From: Paenibacillus lentus
GTDB taxonomy: Bacteria > Bacillota > Bacilli > Paenibacillales > Paenibacillaceae
Length of the DNA stretch: 64,000 bases
Direction of reading: 5' to 3'
NCBI RefSeq assembly: GCF_003931855.1
Contig: NZ_CP034248.1
Span: 4,836,001-4,900,000 of the forward strand
The notes under the pieces were generated by a model. It saw only the letters and a list, made by a program, of their open reading frames with translations, was not told where the DNA came from and ran no database searches. Made by a program: the position numbers and the translations under genes. This document shows, piece after piece, positions 16,929-25,300 of the stretch (within the stretch, counting starts at the first letter, position 1; the number at the start of each line of letters is the position of its first letter).

Positions 16929-18254
16929 TTAACGTACTGTGACACTGATATAAATTTTTTCGACGCTATCCACGGCTTGAATCCAAAGATTAATTCCAAT
17001 GGAATCTGAATCCTTGCCCGGCAAAACTTCAATATCCTTTTGAGAATCAAAATTTTGGATCGCACCTATAGCCTGCAGGCTCTCGAGATAAGAGATCGCT
17101 TCAGCTTTAAACAGATTTCGCCCGTCGGCATCATTGGATACCTTGCCAAGGAAATGCTGTTTGAACACTCTGGATATATCATTAGCAATGGCGTCCAAGG
17201 TGCGAATAATCCGGTTTTTGCTAAATGGCTTCCCCCGGTCCATCGTAAATGTCTTAAGTGTATTAATATCCTGCACAATTCGTGCCTGGCCGTTATCGAC
17301 AGTAAGCACCATTTCGCCGTTACTAATCGCCTGAACAAGCTCAGTCTTTGTATATTTCGGTGACACATCGACTGCGTTAGGAATCACCGCATAAGTCAAC
17401 GATTGGTTGACGTTAGCAGCTGCTTCCATAGCTGCAATCTCCCATACCAGATAGGTCGGTTCTACCGTTAAGCCATCAGCGGTCACAATACCGTTTTTCA
17501 GGCTAATTACACCTTCATGATCCGCTTCAGGATAGTTGCACAGTACAGTCTGAAACTTCTTCCCCTCGTTCTCCCGGAGACGCTTGGTATAAGCCGTTGC
17601 GAGTGATTTAATGACACTATCTTCTGTAGGCACCGCCAACACCTCAAATTCCTCCGCCTCAAAGGCTGCAAGGGCTGCAGTATATTCCCCAGCTCCGCCA
17701 GAACCGTCCGCCCCGCCCTCCAGGGAGGTCACAGCAGTGTCTGTCAATACGCCTGTACCGCTAAAGTCCACAAAGTCATTGGATACGAGATCCTCTGCTT
17801 TTTCGACCGTCTGGACATCCACTTCCTCCTGATCCACATACGTGATGACATTAAAAAAGCCCAGCATATCTATGTTGGACTGGATCGAGATTTTAAGATC
17901 ATTTCCTCGCGAGCCGCCATATTTAGCCGTCGCCGTCAAACTACCTGACACAACACTTGCCTTCACTGCCCCGTTTGCTCCTAAGCGATAAATCAATACC
18001 TTATTAACATGGGAAAGTGCCGCGGCAATATGCTTGATCCGTGGGTCGACTGCATGAAACCCGATAGCAGCTAACGAGTTCTGCATAAATGTGCTTGCTT
18101 CAAGTGTCGTGATTCCTTCTTTCCCCCAAGGCAGATGAGCGGGAACCGCCAATATACCTCGTTCTCCTAATTTACCAAGTGCCTGTGCTTCAGATTTGAA
18201 ATTAATGTATACATCAGGCAATACTTTATTTTGTGTAGTCCAAGTGCCGCCCAT
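16929..18254 (-). CDS. Contractile tail sheath protein (XkdK-like)
   Basis: 441 aa. Polymerises around the tube and contracts on target contact. Hallmarks: N-terminal GGTWTTQNKVLPDVYINFKS, the GERGILAVPAHLPWG segment, and a C-terminal domain (~340-441) with DINTLKTFT and NRIIRTLDAIANDI, the conserved sheath core used in inter-subunit handshakes. The presence of a full-length sheath shows this is a contractile and not a flexible tail. Confidence 0.93.
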   Translation of the reverse strand: MGGTWTTQNKVLPDVYINFKSEAQALGKLGERGILAVPAHLPWGKEGITTLEASTFMQNSLAAIGFHAVDPRIKHIAAALSHVNKVLIYRLGANGAVKASVVSGSLTATAKYGGSRGNDLKISIQSNIDMLGFFNVITYVDQEEVDVQTVEKAEDLVSNDFVDFSGTGVLTDTAVTSLEGGADGSGGAGEYTAALAAFEAEEFEVLAVPTEDSVIKSLATAYTKRLRENEGKKFQTVLCNYPEADHEGVISLKNGIVTADGLTVEPTYLVWEIAAMEAAANVNQSLTYAVIPNAVDVSPKYTKTELVQAISNGEMVLTVDNGQARIVQDINTLKTFTMDRGKPFSKNRIIRTLDAIANDISRVFKQHFLGKVSNDADGRNLFKAEAISYLESLQAIGAIQNFDSQKDIEVLPGKDSDSIGINLWIQAVDSVEKIYISVTVR

Positions 18255-18446
18255 TTATTTCACCTCTCTGTTCATAAATTGTTCTACTAACTGTTTCGCT
18301 TGTGCGATCGAATAAGTCTTGTAATCCTCCAGCACAATGCTAAGGATATCTCGATCAACACCTTGCCATTGCTCAGATTGCACAAATTGTTCTTTCGTAA
18401 AGCAAGCTGTGTTCGCCTTTTGCTTTGTATCTTCTTTTTTAGCCAT
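18255..18446 (-). CDS. Small conserved-position tail protein, unknown
   Basis: 63 aa, starting MAKKEDTKQKANTACFTKEQ; charged and helical, no membrane segment. It overlaps the terminator gene by 8 bases and abuts the sheath gene. A short protein of this kind commonly sits between the XkdJ- and XkdK-type genes in Gram-positive contractile tails; its job is unknown to me. Confidence 0.65.
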   Translation of the reverse strand: MAKKEDTKQKANTACFTKEQFVQSEQWQGVDRDILSIVLEDYKTYSIAQAKQLVEQFMNREVK

Positions 18447-18876
18447 AATTTAAGATTCCCTCCTGCTCGAGTGTTTGCATTTTCGGTGTTTCCGGCTTCG
18501 ACTTCCACACCCAGAACCTATAATCCACGAAGAAATGTAATGTCTGATTATTCACTTCATGCTTCATATTCAGTCCTCGGTATATTTCGCCTTCGATATC
18601 GACTGTCGCTAGCGCATCATAGAGTATTTCTGCGGTTGCATGAGCCTCTTCGTTGTATTGCGGCCCTTCCGGGAAAAAGCCAATGTCGAAGGTATGAGTG
18701 CGGTGATAGCGCCTGTCCAGTTCTTGCACTTGTGATGTTGTTTGCAATTGAACCATGAAATATGGTGTTTTCAAGCCCTGCTCAATCTCTTCGTCATAGA
18801 CTGTTATGCCAGGAAATACTTCCGCCAGAGCGCCTGCGATTCCCTGACGAATGCGATTTGAACTTACTATGTCCAT
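18439..18876 (-). CDS. Tail terminator / neck-side protein (XkdJ-like, DUF6838-type)
   Basis: Start chosen at the ATG at 18876 (145 aa) because AAAGGAGGAGG sits right before it; a longer frame to 18972 would run through a terminator hairpin. It begins MDIVSSNRIRQGIAGALAEVF and contains HTFDIGFFPEG, matching the tail-terminator family that caps the tail at the head-proximal end. It is the first gene of the tail operon; head-completion genes expected upstream of it in a prophage are missing. Confidence 0.8.
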   Translation of the reverse strand: MDIVSSNRIRQGIAGALAEVFPGITVYDEEIEQGLKTPYFMVQLQTTSQVQELDRRYHRTHTFDIGFFPEGPQYNEEAHATAEILYDALATVDIEGEIYRGLNMKHEVNNQTLHFFVDYRFWVWKSKPETPKMQTLEQEGILNYG

Positions 18877-18936
18877 AGCCTCCTCCTTTCTAATATCTAT
18901 CGTGAGCAGAAATGGATCTGGAATTTGCACCACAAC

Positions 18937-18962
18937 AAAAAAAAGCCGGCGAAATTGCCAGC
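18937..18962 (-). terminator. Intrinsic terminator before the tail operon
   Basis: On the minus strand GCTGGC pairs with GCCGGC (one G-U), loop AATTTC, then eight T (plus 18937-18944). A second, longer hairpin (18966-18995, GACAC/GTGTC ends) lies just upstream. It ends the small unit 22129-19156, but also lies downstream of a TATAAT box at 19020, so it may additionally attenuate the tail operon. Confidence 0.8.
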
Positions 18963-19019
18963 CATGACACAAGGTGTCTGCCCTTTTGTGGTGTCCATGA
19001 ATCTAATTCCCACACTATC

Positions 19020-19025
19020 ATTATA
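19020..19025 (-). promoter_or_regulatory. Candidate -10 box for the tail operon
   Basis: Perfect TATAAT on the minus strand in the 280-base gap between the ACP gene and the first tail gene. The -35 at 17 bases (CGACTT) is poor, so an activator may be needed. The transcript would pass through the terminator at 18937-18962 before reaching the first tail gene. I see no gene in 18877-19155. Confidence 0.4.
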
Positions 19026-19155
19026 GACCGGCTATTTGCGCAAAGTCGGACACGCTACGGTCAAGCAGCGGACAGGTTGCGGCCTTTAATTTTTGTATTT
19101 GAATAGGGATACTCTTAATTCATGTGACTACTCGCATGCGACAGAAAAAGACGAA

Positions 19156-19413
19156 CTATGCAAGTTCGCCTTCCTTACTTTTAATGATCCAATCGGTTAA
19201 GCTTCTAACATTCCGAAGTGAATCCAACGACAAATCTTCTTCATCAAGGGTAAAGTCAAACCGTTTTTCTAACTCGGCCAGCAATCTGATCATCGTCATA
19301 GAATCCAGAATACCCGAGCTGCCAATCAGTTCGGTATCTATATCTGCCTCCGGCAGCATGAGTACTAAATGAATAACTTCCAATATTCCCTCTTGAACCA
19401 TTGTGCGATTCAT
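19156..19413 (-). CDS. Stand-alone acyl carrier protein
   Basis: 85 aa. Carrier for a thioester-bound unit. Ser38 in GILDSMTMIRLL is the expected phosphopantetheine attachment site (variant of the usual DSL). It follows the stand-alone FkbH gene by 4 bases, so it is the natural acceptor of the glyceryl unit that FkbH enzymes load from 1,3-bisphosphoglycerate. It differs from the second free ACP of the locus (54754-55005), which has the site NSL, so the two FkbH/ACP pairs look non-redundant. Last gene of its unit. Confidence 0.88.
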   Translation of the reverse strand: MNRTMVQEGILEVIHLVLMLPEADIDTELIGSSGILDSMTMIRLLAELEKRFDFTLDEEDLSLDSLRNVRSLTDWIIKSKEGELA

Positions 19414-19417
19414 ACCT

Positions 19418-20458
19418 TCATTCTCCTATCTCAAGCCAGTCAAACGTTCTGTCTGCGAGCGGCAGATTCAGTTGATACTTGATGTACTCCTTATTTTCTT
19501 GCTCTTCCAGTTTATGAAAACCAAGCATTTCCAACAGCAATCGGGCGGGTAAATTGCGTTCCTTTCGGGCCAGAAGACAATGCATCTCCCTCATCTGCGG
19601 CCATTTTAGTACTAGACGCTTTAACACAGTATATAAAAATGCTGCAGCCACCCCACGCCCTTCAATTCGGCAGGAGATACAGAACAGTCTGATTTTCATT
19701 GCGTTTCCCTCAAGTGCAACAAAGCATGTGCCTATCAAACCATGATCTCCAAAGCGATCCTTTAATCTCGCTACATAAATCATATGTTGCTTAAGCTGGC
19801 AAAACGATTCGACAAATGGACGGTCAATACGTTCCAGCAGGCTATTCATTTGATTGGTTCGGTGAGATAGCTCAACAATTCGTGGATAGTCACCAGGATC
19901 GGCCTGTTGGATCTGAAGTACCATTTGACATTCCTTCAAAAACTGTTCGCGGCTGCCTTGAAATCCCCTTTCTGCTGCTTTCCGCTGCTGCCGCGCAAGC
20001 ATATAATGTCTGCGGTTTGCAGACTCCTCTGTCACATCCCTAACCTGAAGACTGGGGGATTTAGGCAGCTCCAAATAATACTGCGCATCAAAAGTGAGTA
20101 CCTGGGGATAGTAATAATTCATTTCAAACCGCTCAAATGAATCATTATCAACAAATGCCAACGCCTCCAAGCCGATATTCAGCTCCATGGCGATCTGCCT
20201 CAAGCTTATCGCTTTAGAACTAAAATGGCATTGCAGAGATACAAAATATTGAGCTATGCCGAATTCCTCCAGCTTGCTAACCACCTGATCAAGTCTGTTA
20301 CGACTTGCGATACTATGTAAAATGCCGCGCTGATCCAGCTCAACCAGCACCTGTTCTATGCCTGGACGCAATATAATATTATCGGCATTCTCCCTTAAGG
20401 TGCCTTCCCAGATCGTATCATCCAAATCCCAAACAATACATTTAATCATCTGATTCAC
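19418..20458 (-). CDS. Stand-alone FkbH-like glyceryl-transferase/phosphatase
   Basis: 346 aa; GTG start (GGAG 10 bases before), with an ATG three codons in as alternative. FkbH enzymes take D-1,3-bisphosphoglycerate, remove phosphate and load the glyceryl unit on an ACP. HAD motif DLDDT (Asp11, Asp13) is intact, SRNRLDQV gives the second HAD motif, and the C-terminal half carries the SCR..GRGV motif with the Cys thought to hold the glyceryl group. It starts inside the end of the GNAT gene and precedes its own ACP. This is a second free FkbH besides the one in the hydroxymalonyl set, and there is also a third FkbH domain inside a PKS protein. Confidence 0.87.
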   Translation of the reverse strand: MNQMIKCIVWDLDDTIWEGTLRENADNIILRPGIEQVLVELDQRGILHSIASRNRLDQVVSKLEEFGIAQYFVSLQCHFSSKAISLRQIAMELNIGLEALAFVDNDSFERFEMNYYYPQVLTFDAQYYLELPKSPSLQVRDVTEESANRRHYMLARQQRKAAERGFQGSREQFLKECQMVLQIQQADPGDYPRIVELSHRTNQMNSLLERIDRPFVESFCQLKQHMIYVARLKDRFGDHGLIGTCFVALEGNAMKIRLFCISCRIEGRGVAAAFLYTVLKRLVLKWPQMREMHCLLARKERNLPARLLLEMLGFHKLEEQENKEYIKYQLNLPLADRTFDWLEIGE

Positions 20459-20900
20459 TTACGGACAGCTCCATGGTCAGATGCGTGGGCCTGAAGCCAT
20501 GCTGCTTATACAGCAGACGCATCGGCAAATTTTCGACATGAACCTTACCGACAATATGATCTACCTGTTCTCTGCGACAATAAGCTATTCCTTCTTCAAA
20601 CAGCTCTTCCACATAGCTGGTTCCTCGCCATTCTGGAGCAATATAGAAGCTTTTAAAATTGGCATACTTCTCCTTTGTAATCGAATTCTCGCGTGGCGTA
20701 ATCCACATCCAGCCGCCAACACTCTCGTCTACCTCAAGGATAAGCATGCCTTCGCGTTCATTTCGAATTGCCTTCTCAAGCTTTTTAATATGGAACTGCG
20801 GATCAGTTACAGCCTCCTGTCCAAATGAAATGACAGAAATTTCAATTTCAATCTGTGCCACCTGTTCAATGTCATGATGTTCAATTACCCGAATTGGCAT
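20442..20900 (-). CDS. GNAT-family N-acetyltransferase
   Basis: 152 aa. Acetyl-CoA-dependent N-acyltransferase fold: an N-terminal IEHHDIEQVAQIEIE, the acetyl-CoA-binding loop region EWRGTSYVEELFEEGIAYC, and C-terminal NLPMRLLYKQHGFRP, the classic GNAT end. It lies between the aminopropyltransferase-like gene and the FkbH gene, with a short overlap into the latter. Possible jobs are acetylating the free amine of the antibiotic as self-protection, or tailoring. Neither can be decided here. Confidence 0.85.
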   Translation of the reverse strand: MPIRVIEHHDIEQVAQIEIEISVISFGQEAVTDPQFHIKKLEKAIRNEREGMLILEVDESVGGWMWITPRENSITKEKYANFKSFYIAPEWRGTSYVEELFEEGIAYCRREQVDHIVGKVHVENLPMRLLYKQHGFRPTHLTMELSVSESDD

Positions 20901-20920
20901 TTACTTAAGACCCCATTCTA

Positions 20921-22129
20921 TTATGATTTATCTTTGATTGATGTTCCTCTCTTCTGAATAAGCTCAAAGATGCTATGCCGGCAATTCGGACAGCCGTCCT
21001 GCTTCAATTGTTCTATCGTCTGCCAGGGCAGTTTATATCCTACCTGGTAAATTTGGTGGCATTCTTTACATTGATACGAACGAATTGTGCGCCTGACTTC
21101 CCCGGTATAAATGGCTTCTTTATACTCAGAAGCAATACTTTCTCTCATCTCCGCAGTGGATTGCAGTACAATCATTTGACTTGTGTTACCGATAATTTCC
21201 GCACCGATATATTCATTAAACCGTGGTAACACGCTTGTGACAAGCAAGCCCATTTCTGTTATTGAGCGCTGCATTTCCAATGTGAAATCAGGAGATTTAT
21301 GAGCGAAGGACAGAAAGATCGGCAATCCAACATCCGGCTTTAGCAACTGGATAGCTCTAGACAAAAACAGATTCATTCCTGGAAGCGTATATGGAGGATC
21401 GGTGAATACACAGTCAAACTGATGCATAAGCTCCTGAGGAAGCTGGGTACGGAAGTCCATTTCATAACAAACAATAGGCAAATCCTCAGTTTCAGCCAAA
21501 TAATTGATATAGCTAATAATACGCTTATCAATTTCAAAGACATGAATACGGGAATTGGACTTATGCGGGTTCTGACGATACAGCTCTTTCAGGAGAAACG
21601 CGAGTGAAACACTGACAAGATCATCATCGCCCAAGCACACAATATCTCTGCCGATCAGTACGCCGTTCCGCAAAGCTAGCACCGCTCGCTTCATACTTGT
21701 CTCCAGTGTGCAAGAGGATTGATCGATCGTTACATCCACTTGAGGTCTCGCAGCAAAGATAGCCTCGAGCTTGCCCATCAGTTCATCTAATTCCTTGCGT
21801 AAATCCTCCATTCCTCCGGGCTGCCAGTTGCCTCGCATTAGACGTTGATACATGTCGCGATCCAGGGCTCCAAACCCCATAGTGTATTCAATCAGTCGCG
21901 TTCCCCGCATCGTGCATTTAACTCCCCGTCCCTGCTCAATAATGCCCGCTTTAATAAATTCCTTCTTAATCGCAGCGACAACTGGCAAGGGCAGTAGCGT
22001 TCTTCGAGCTATGTCTTTAGTAGAGATGCCGGGTTTAAAATAGACATCCAGCAAAATGTTCTCAATGACCTTCTTGCCGTCCTTTATCGATACCTGAGAA
22101 TATATTGAATCAATCGCCTCATTGTTCAT
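20921..22129 (-). CDS. Branched-chain polyamine synthase (BpsA/DUF43)-like aminopropyltransferase
   Basis: 402 aa; start with AGGAGG 7 bases before. Relatives transfer aminopropyl from decarboxylated SAM to spermidine, making branched polyamines in thermophiles. Residues ~20-90 are a winged-helix domain (ISTKDIARRTLLPLPVVAAI). The Rossmann part has GDDDLVS (167-173) and DPPYTLPG (244-251), both family signatures of the active site. A C-terminal zinc ribbon is present: Cys354, Cys357, Cys380, Cys383 as CX2C-X22-CX2C, which I do not remember as a family standard. It opens a separate unit right after the megasynthase terminator. Role here is unknown: aminopropyl tailoring of the product is the natural guess. 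Confidence 0.72.
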   Translation of the reverse strand: MNNEAIDSIYSQVSIKDGKKVIENILLDVYFKPGISTKDIARRTLLPLPVVAAIKKEFIKAGIIEQGRGVKCTMRGTRLIEYTMGFGALDRDMYQRLMRGNWQPGGMEDLRKELDELMGKLEAIFAARPQVDVTIDQSSCTLETSMKRAVLALRNGVLIGRDIVCLGDDDLVSVSLAFLLKELYRQNPHKSNSRIHVFEIDKRIISYINYLAETEDLPIVCYEMDFRTQLPQELMHQFDCVFTDPPYTLPGMNLFLSRAIQLLKPDVGLPIFLSFAHKSPDFTLEMQRSITEMGLLVTSVLPRFNEYIGAEIIGNTSQMIVLQSTAEMRESIASEYKEAIYTGEVRRTIRSYQCKECHQIYQVGYKLPWQTIEQLKQDGCPNCRHSIFELIQKRGTSIKDKS

Positions 22130-22228
22130 AGATCAGCCTCCTAGATTCCAGGGAAAGCCAGCTAAATAAATCTCAAAGCCTTGGGATTCCCTATAATTTC
22201 TCTCCATTTATGTTTAATAGATTATTTG

Positions 22229-22242
22229 TTAGTATTTACTAA
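22229..22242. promoter_or_regulatory. Inverted repeat, candidate operator of the aminopropyltransferase unit
   Basis: Perfect 6-bp arms ttagta (22229-22234) and tactaa (22237-22242) around a 2-base centre, about 100 bases before the start codon at 22129, in an AT-rich stretch that should hold the promoter. I could not choose a -35/-10 pair. The cognate regulator is not in the window. Confidence 0.35.
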
Positions 22243-22271
22243 TTTATTTAATATAATCCCATAGATTCTAC

Positions 22272-22318
22272 AAAAAAACAAGACATCAACCGTCAGTCAA
22301 TGCTGATCGGCTGATGTC
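22272..22318 (-). terminator. Strong terminator closing the megasynthase operon
   Basis: On the minus strand an 11-bp stem (GACATCAGCCG with CGGTTGATGTC, one G-U), with an inner short stem, followed by TTGTTTTTTT (plus 22272-22281). It begins about 20 bases past the stop of the last PKS gene at 22340. It separates the antibiotic operon from the aminopropyltransferase-GNAT-FkbH-ACP unit. Confidence 0.88.
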
Positions 22319-22339
22319 CATGGCCTGCCTACCTCAATG

Positions 22340-25300
22340 CTAATCCATCACAGATACCTGAATAAATGGACTTAGCTGTTTGATCGTCCGATATTTAAAC
22401 AAAAGCTGACTCTCCATGAGCAACCCCTGCTTCTCCATCTCAATTTCTACCTGCACAGCATGAAGAGAATTGCCTCCCAAATGGAAGAAGTCATCATCCA
22501 CTCCGATTTCCTGAAGACCTAATATCTTCTCCCAAATTTGTACTAATGCCACCTCAATTTCATTGTCAGGCGCACGATATATGGCTCTTGTAATCTGTCC
22601 GCCCATTTCCAAAGGCAACTGCAAGAGCTTGCTGGCAGCTGCATAGCGCAATGGAAGCAGTTGACAGCGATGCAATTGCTGCTCCCAACCGGTGACAAGA
22701 ATTTGCTGCTCCAATTGATTCGCTTGCTCTTCTAATACAGCTAACTCTGTCAACGTATTATATACGGTATCCCTGCCTGTCTCTTGCTCTCGCTTCGTTG
22801 CCTCAGGGTCGGATTCACTTGATAAAGGTGCATTATAAATGCATGTCGTCCCTTCCAACTTATCGGGAATATCCTCGACGTTTTGACGGAACAGCAGTGT
22901 TTCCCCTGATTCATCTACATGAAGCCACGAACCACTATTCATAAAATCCTGCATAGGCACATTCCTGCCTGTTTTCGTGTACGCAGCTTCAAGACAATGG
23001 ATTCCCTCTTCCAGAAAATAAGGCTTCAAAGCAGTAAACACTGCTTGTTCAACACCTCTACCAAGTACCCGGCAACTTAACAAAAATGCATCCAAATACA
23101 AGGTATCCTGAATCTTTCTAGTGATTACCGCACCGGATAGCCCATAATTGCCAAAGCGGTCGGCCACCTCAACAGCCCAGCATATCGTATTGGACTTGTC
23201 CAATAACGCATGCAGTTCAGCTTCCGTATAACGGGTACCTTGTAACGTAAACTGATTAACTCGCTGTGTAAGCTGGGCAATCCGTGGAATCTGTTCGGTC
23301 CGAACCCGATTTATGCTAACGCCTAGCTTTAACTCATTTAGAAAATGTTGCAGCGACGGTAAAGATGCTTTTACCTTTAAACGTTCGCGCTCCGTTATAT
23401 ATCGGCTTGTTCTTTGCTTGTCCTCCTCTGTTACCCTGAAGCGATCCAACGCCCATAGATGCTCCAAGAACAGCCCCAATTCCCGTTCCTGAGGTAATTG
23501 AAGCGTAAGCACCTCTGGACATCGGGCCTGTACTTCGGCACATTCCAGTTCGCTATCATCTATAAATACGAAGGTGTCGAGACCCACACCTATTTCATCA
23601 GCCAATTGCTGCAAATTATGAGATTTGGCCTGCCAATTTAGCCGCCAAGCCACAAAATGCTCTTTGCTTAGCAGCATGTCAGGATGGTTTTCAAACACAT
23701 TCCATACATCCTGTTCATTGTTTTTACTGACGAGAACAAGGAGCATACCCTCCTGTTGTTTGGATAACAGAAACTGCTGCAGCATACGGCTGGATTCTTG
23801 GATAAGCACTCCCTGAGCACCATCCTCACCACATACGCCCTGCCATAAGGTATTATCGCAATCAACGGCAATAACTTTAAATGGATGCCCCTGCCATGCC
23901 AACAAATGCCGGGCAGCAAATGTCCCCATGACTGCATTAAAATGTGGCGTAAAGGGTAAATGAGCAGCTTGATCGCCTATCGCATCATATCGCTCAGTTA
24001 CAGCATACATTCGATCTGCTAGTCTAAAATCAATAACGTGAATCGGATAATGCTGTTCTAACTCCTCAAGCTCCTCTTTCCATCGATCATTCAAGTATTC
24101 CAGATAGCTAATCATTTCTGCGGAGAGCGACTTTGGCGCCGTTACTGGCAGAACACCTGCAAACAGTGGCGTATCTTGACGACGATGAGCGGAGATTGCT
24201 TCTATTAAATCGCTCAACACACGCTCCATTTTTACCCGTTGCTCTGCCTCCGTAGATTCATCAGTTAACAGCCAATCCTCAAACCGGACAAGCAGCATAC
24301 CTGCTCCTTCGGTCGTAGAAAGCAGGCTATCCGGATTCAGAAGTTCCTGGAACACCTGATTGTATGGTGCAAATCGAACATTAATTTTTGTCCCGAACTG
24401 TCTGCCCCACCAATCAAGATAAGGCTGGATTGGATCAGCAGTAAAAGTAGCCGCCACCACGAGTTCTAAAGCCCGTTCAGGCTCGGTATTCTGCCGCTTC
24501 GCAGCCAATGCCTGCTGCTCCTCTTCCGTTAACAGGCCAATATCCTCCAGCTTGCAGCCTGGCTCGCTCAGCACCATGTCAATCAGCCTGATTAAATGAT
24601 TCATCAGCCCGACCATCGTATTTTCAGTAAATAACGCCGTATTATACTGAAGGGCGCAGAGCAGTCCGCCATCGTCGCCATAGCCGATATCCAGCTTGAA
24701 ATCAAGCTTAGAAATCCCTTTAGTTATTTCATAGTTTTCAAATGTGAGGCCTTCAGCCGTCAGCACGGTGTCCTCATCAAATTCGTTATGGAATATCATC
24801 ATCGTATCAAACAGCGGGTTACGTCCCCGTGTCAGTCTGGTAGTCAGCTTCTCCACCATCCGGTCAAACGGATAATCCTGGTTCTCATAAGCACTCATTA
24901 TTGTTTCATTTAAGCTCAGCAATTGATCCAGAACCGTGCGTTGCGGCTCAAGACTAACTCGGATCGGTAAGAAATTGGTGAACATGCCAATCAACGACTC
25001 TACATCAGCATGACGTCGGCCTGCTACCAGGGAACCAACGATCAAATGCTGCTGTCCTGTATACTTGTGCAGCACAATCGTATACAAATGAAATAACAGC
25101 ACATTAATCGTAATATTTTGTGATCTGGCTAACTGATCAAGACGGTCTGCAACCTCTTTGGATATTTTTCGCTTATGCACCCGGCCTGTAAAAGACTGAA
25201 ATTCCGGCCGCTCAAAATCCGTTGGCATATGAAGGACAGGAAGCTCATTACTGAGTTGGTTCAGCCAGTATTCCTCCTGCTTTTGAAGCAAATTCCTTTC

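Larger units (their letters stand above)
8185..18876 (-). mobile_element. Contractile phage-tail module (PBSX/xkd-like), no head or lysis genes
   Basis: Thirteen tightly packed genes, mostly overlapping or within 30 bases, follow the PBSX order from tail terminator to fibre. Sheath, tube, tape measure, LysM hub protein, gp25-like, baseplate J and YmfQ-like proteins are all recognisable. No terminase, portal, capsid, integrase, repressor, holin or endolysin is seen, and the neighbours on both sides are unrelated. This fits a tailocin-like bacteriocin operon or a tail remnant of a myovirus-type prophage. I saw no attachment-site repeat or tRNA at its ends. Confidence 0.75.

Noticed and set aside
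8185..18876. Type VI secretion or extracellular contractile injection system
   Set aside because: No AAA+ ATPase, no PAAR/VgrG-type or effector genes; order and families match PBSX-like phage tails.
18877..18972. N-terminal extension of the tail terminator protein
   Set aside because: It would translate through a terminator hairpin; the ATG at 18876 has an AAAGGAGGAGG site and matches the family start.
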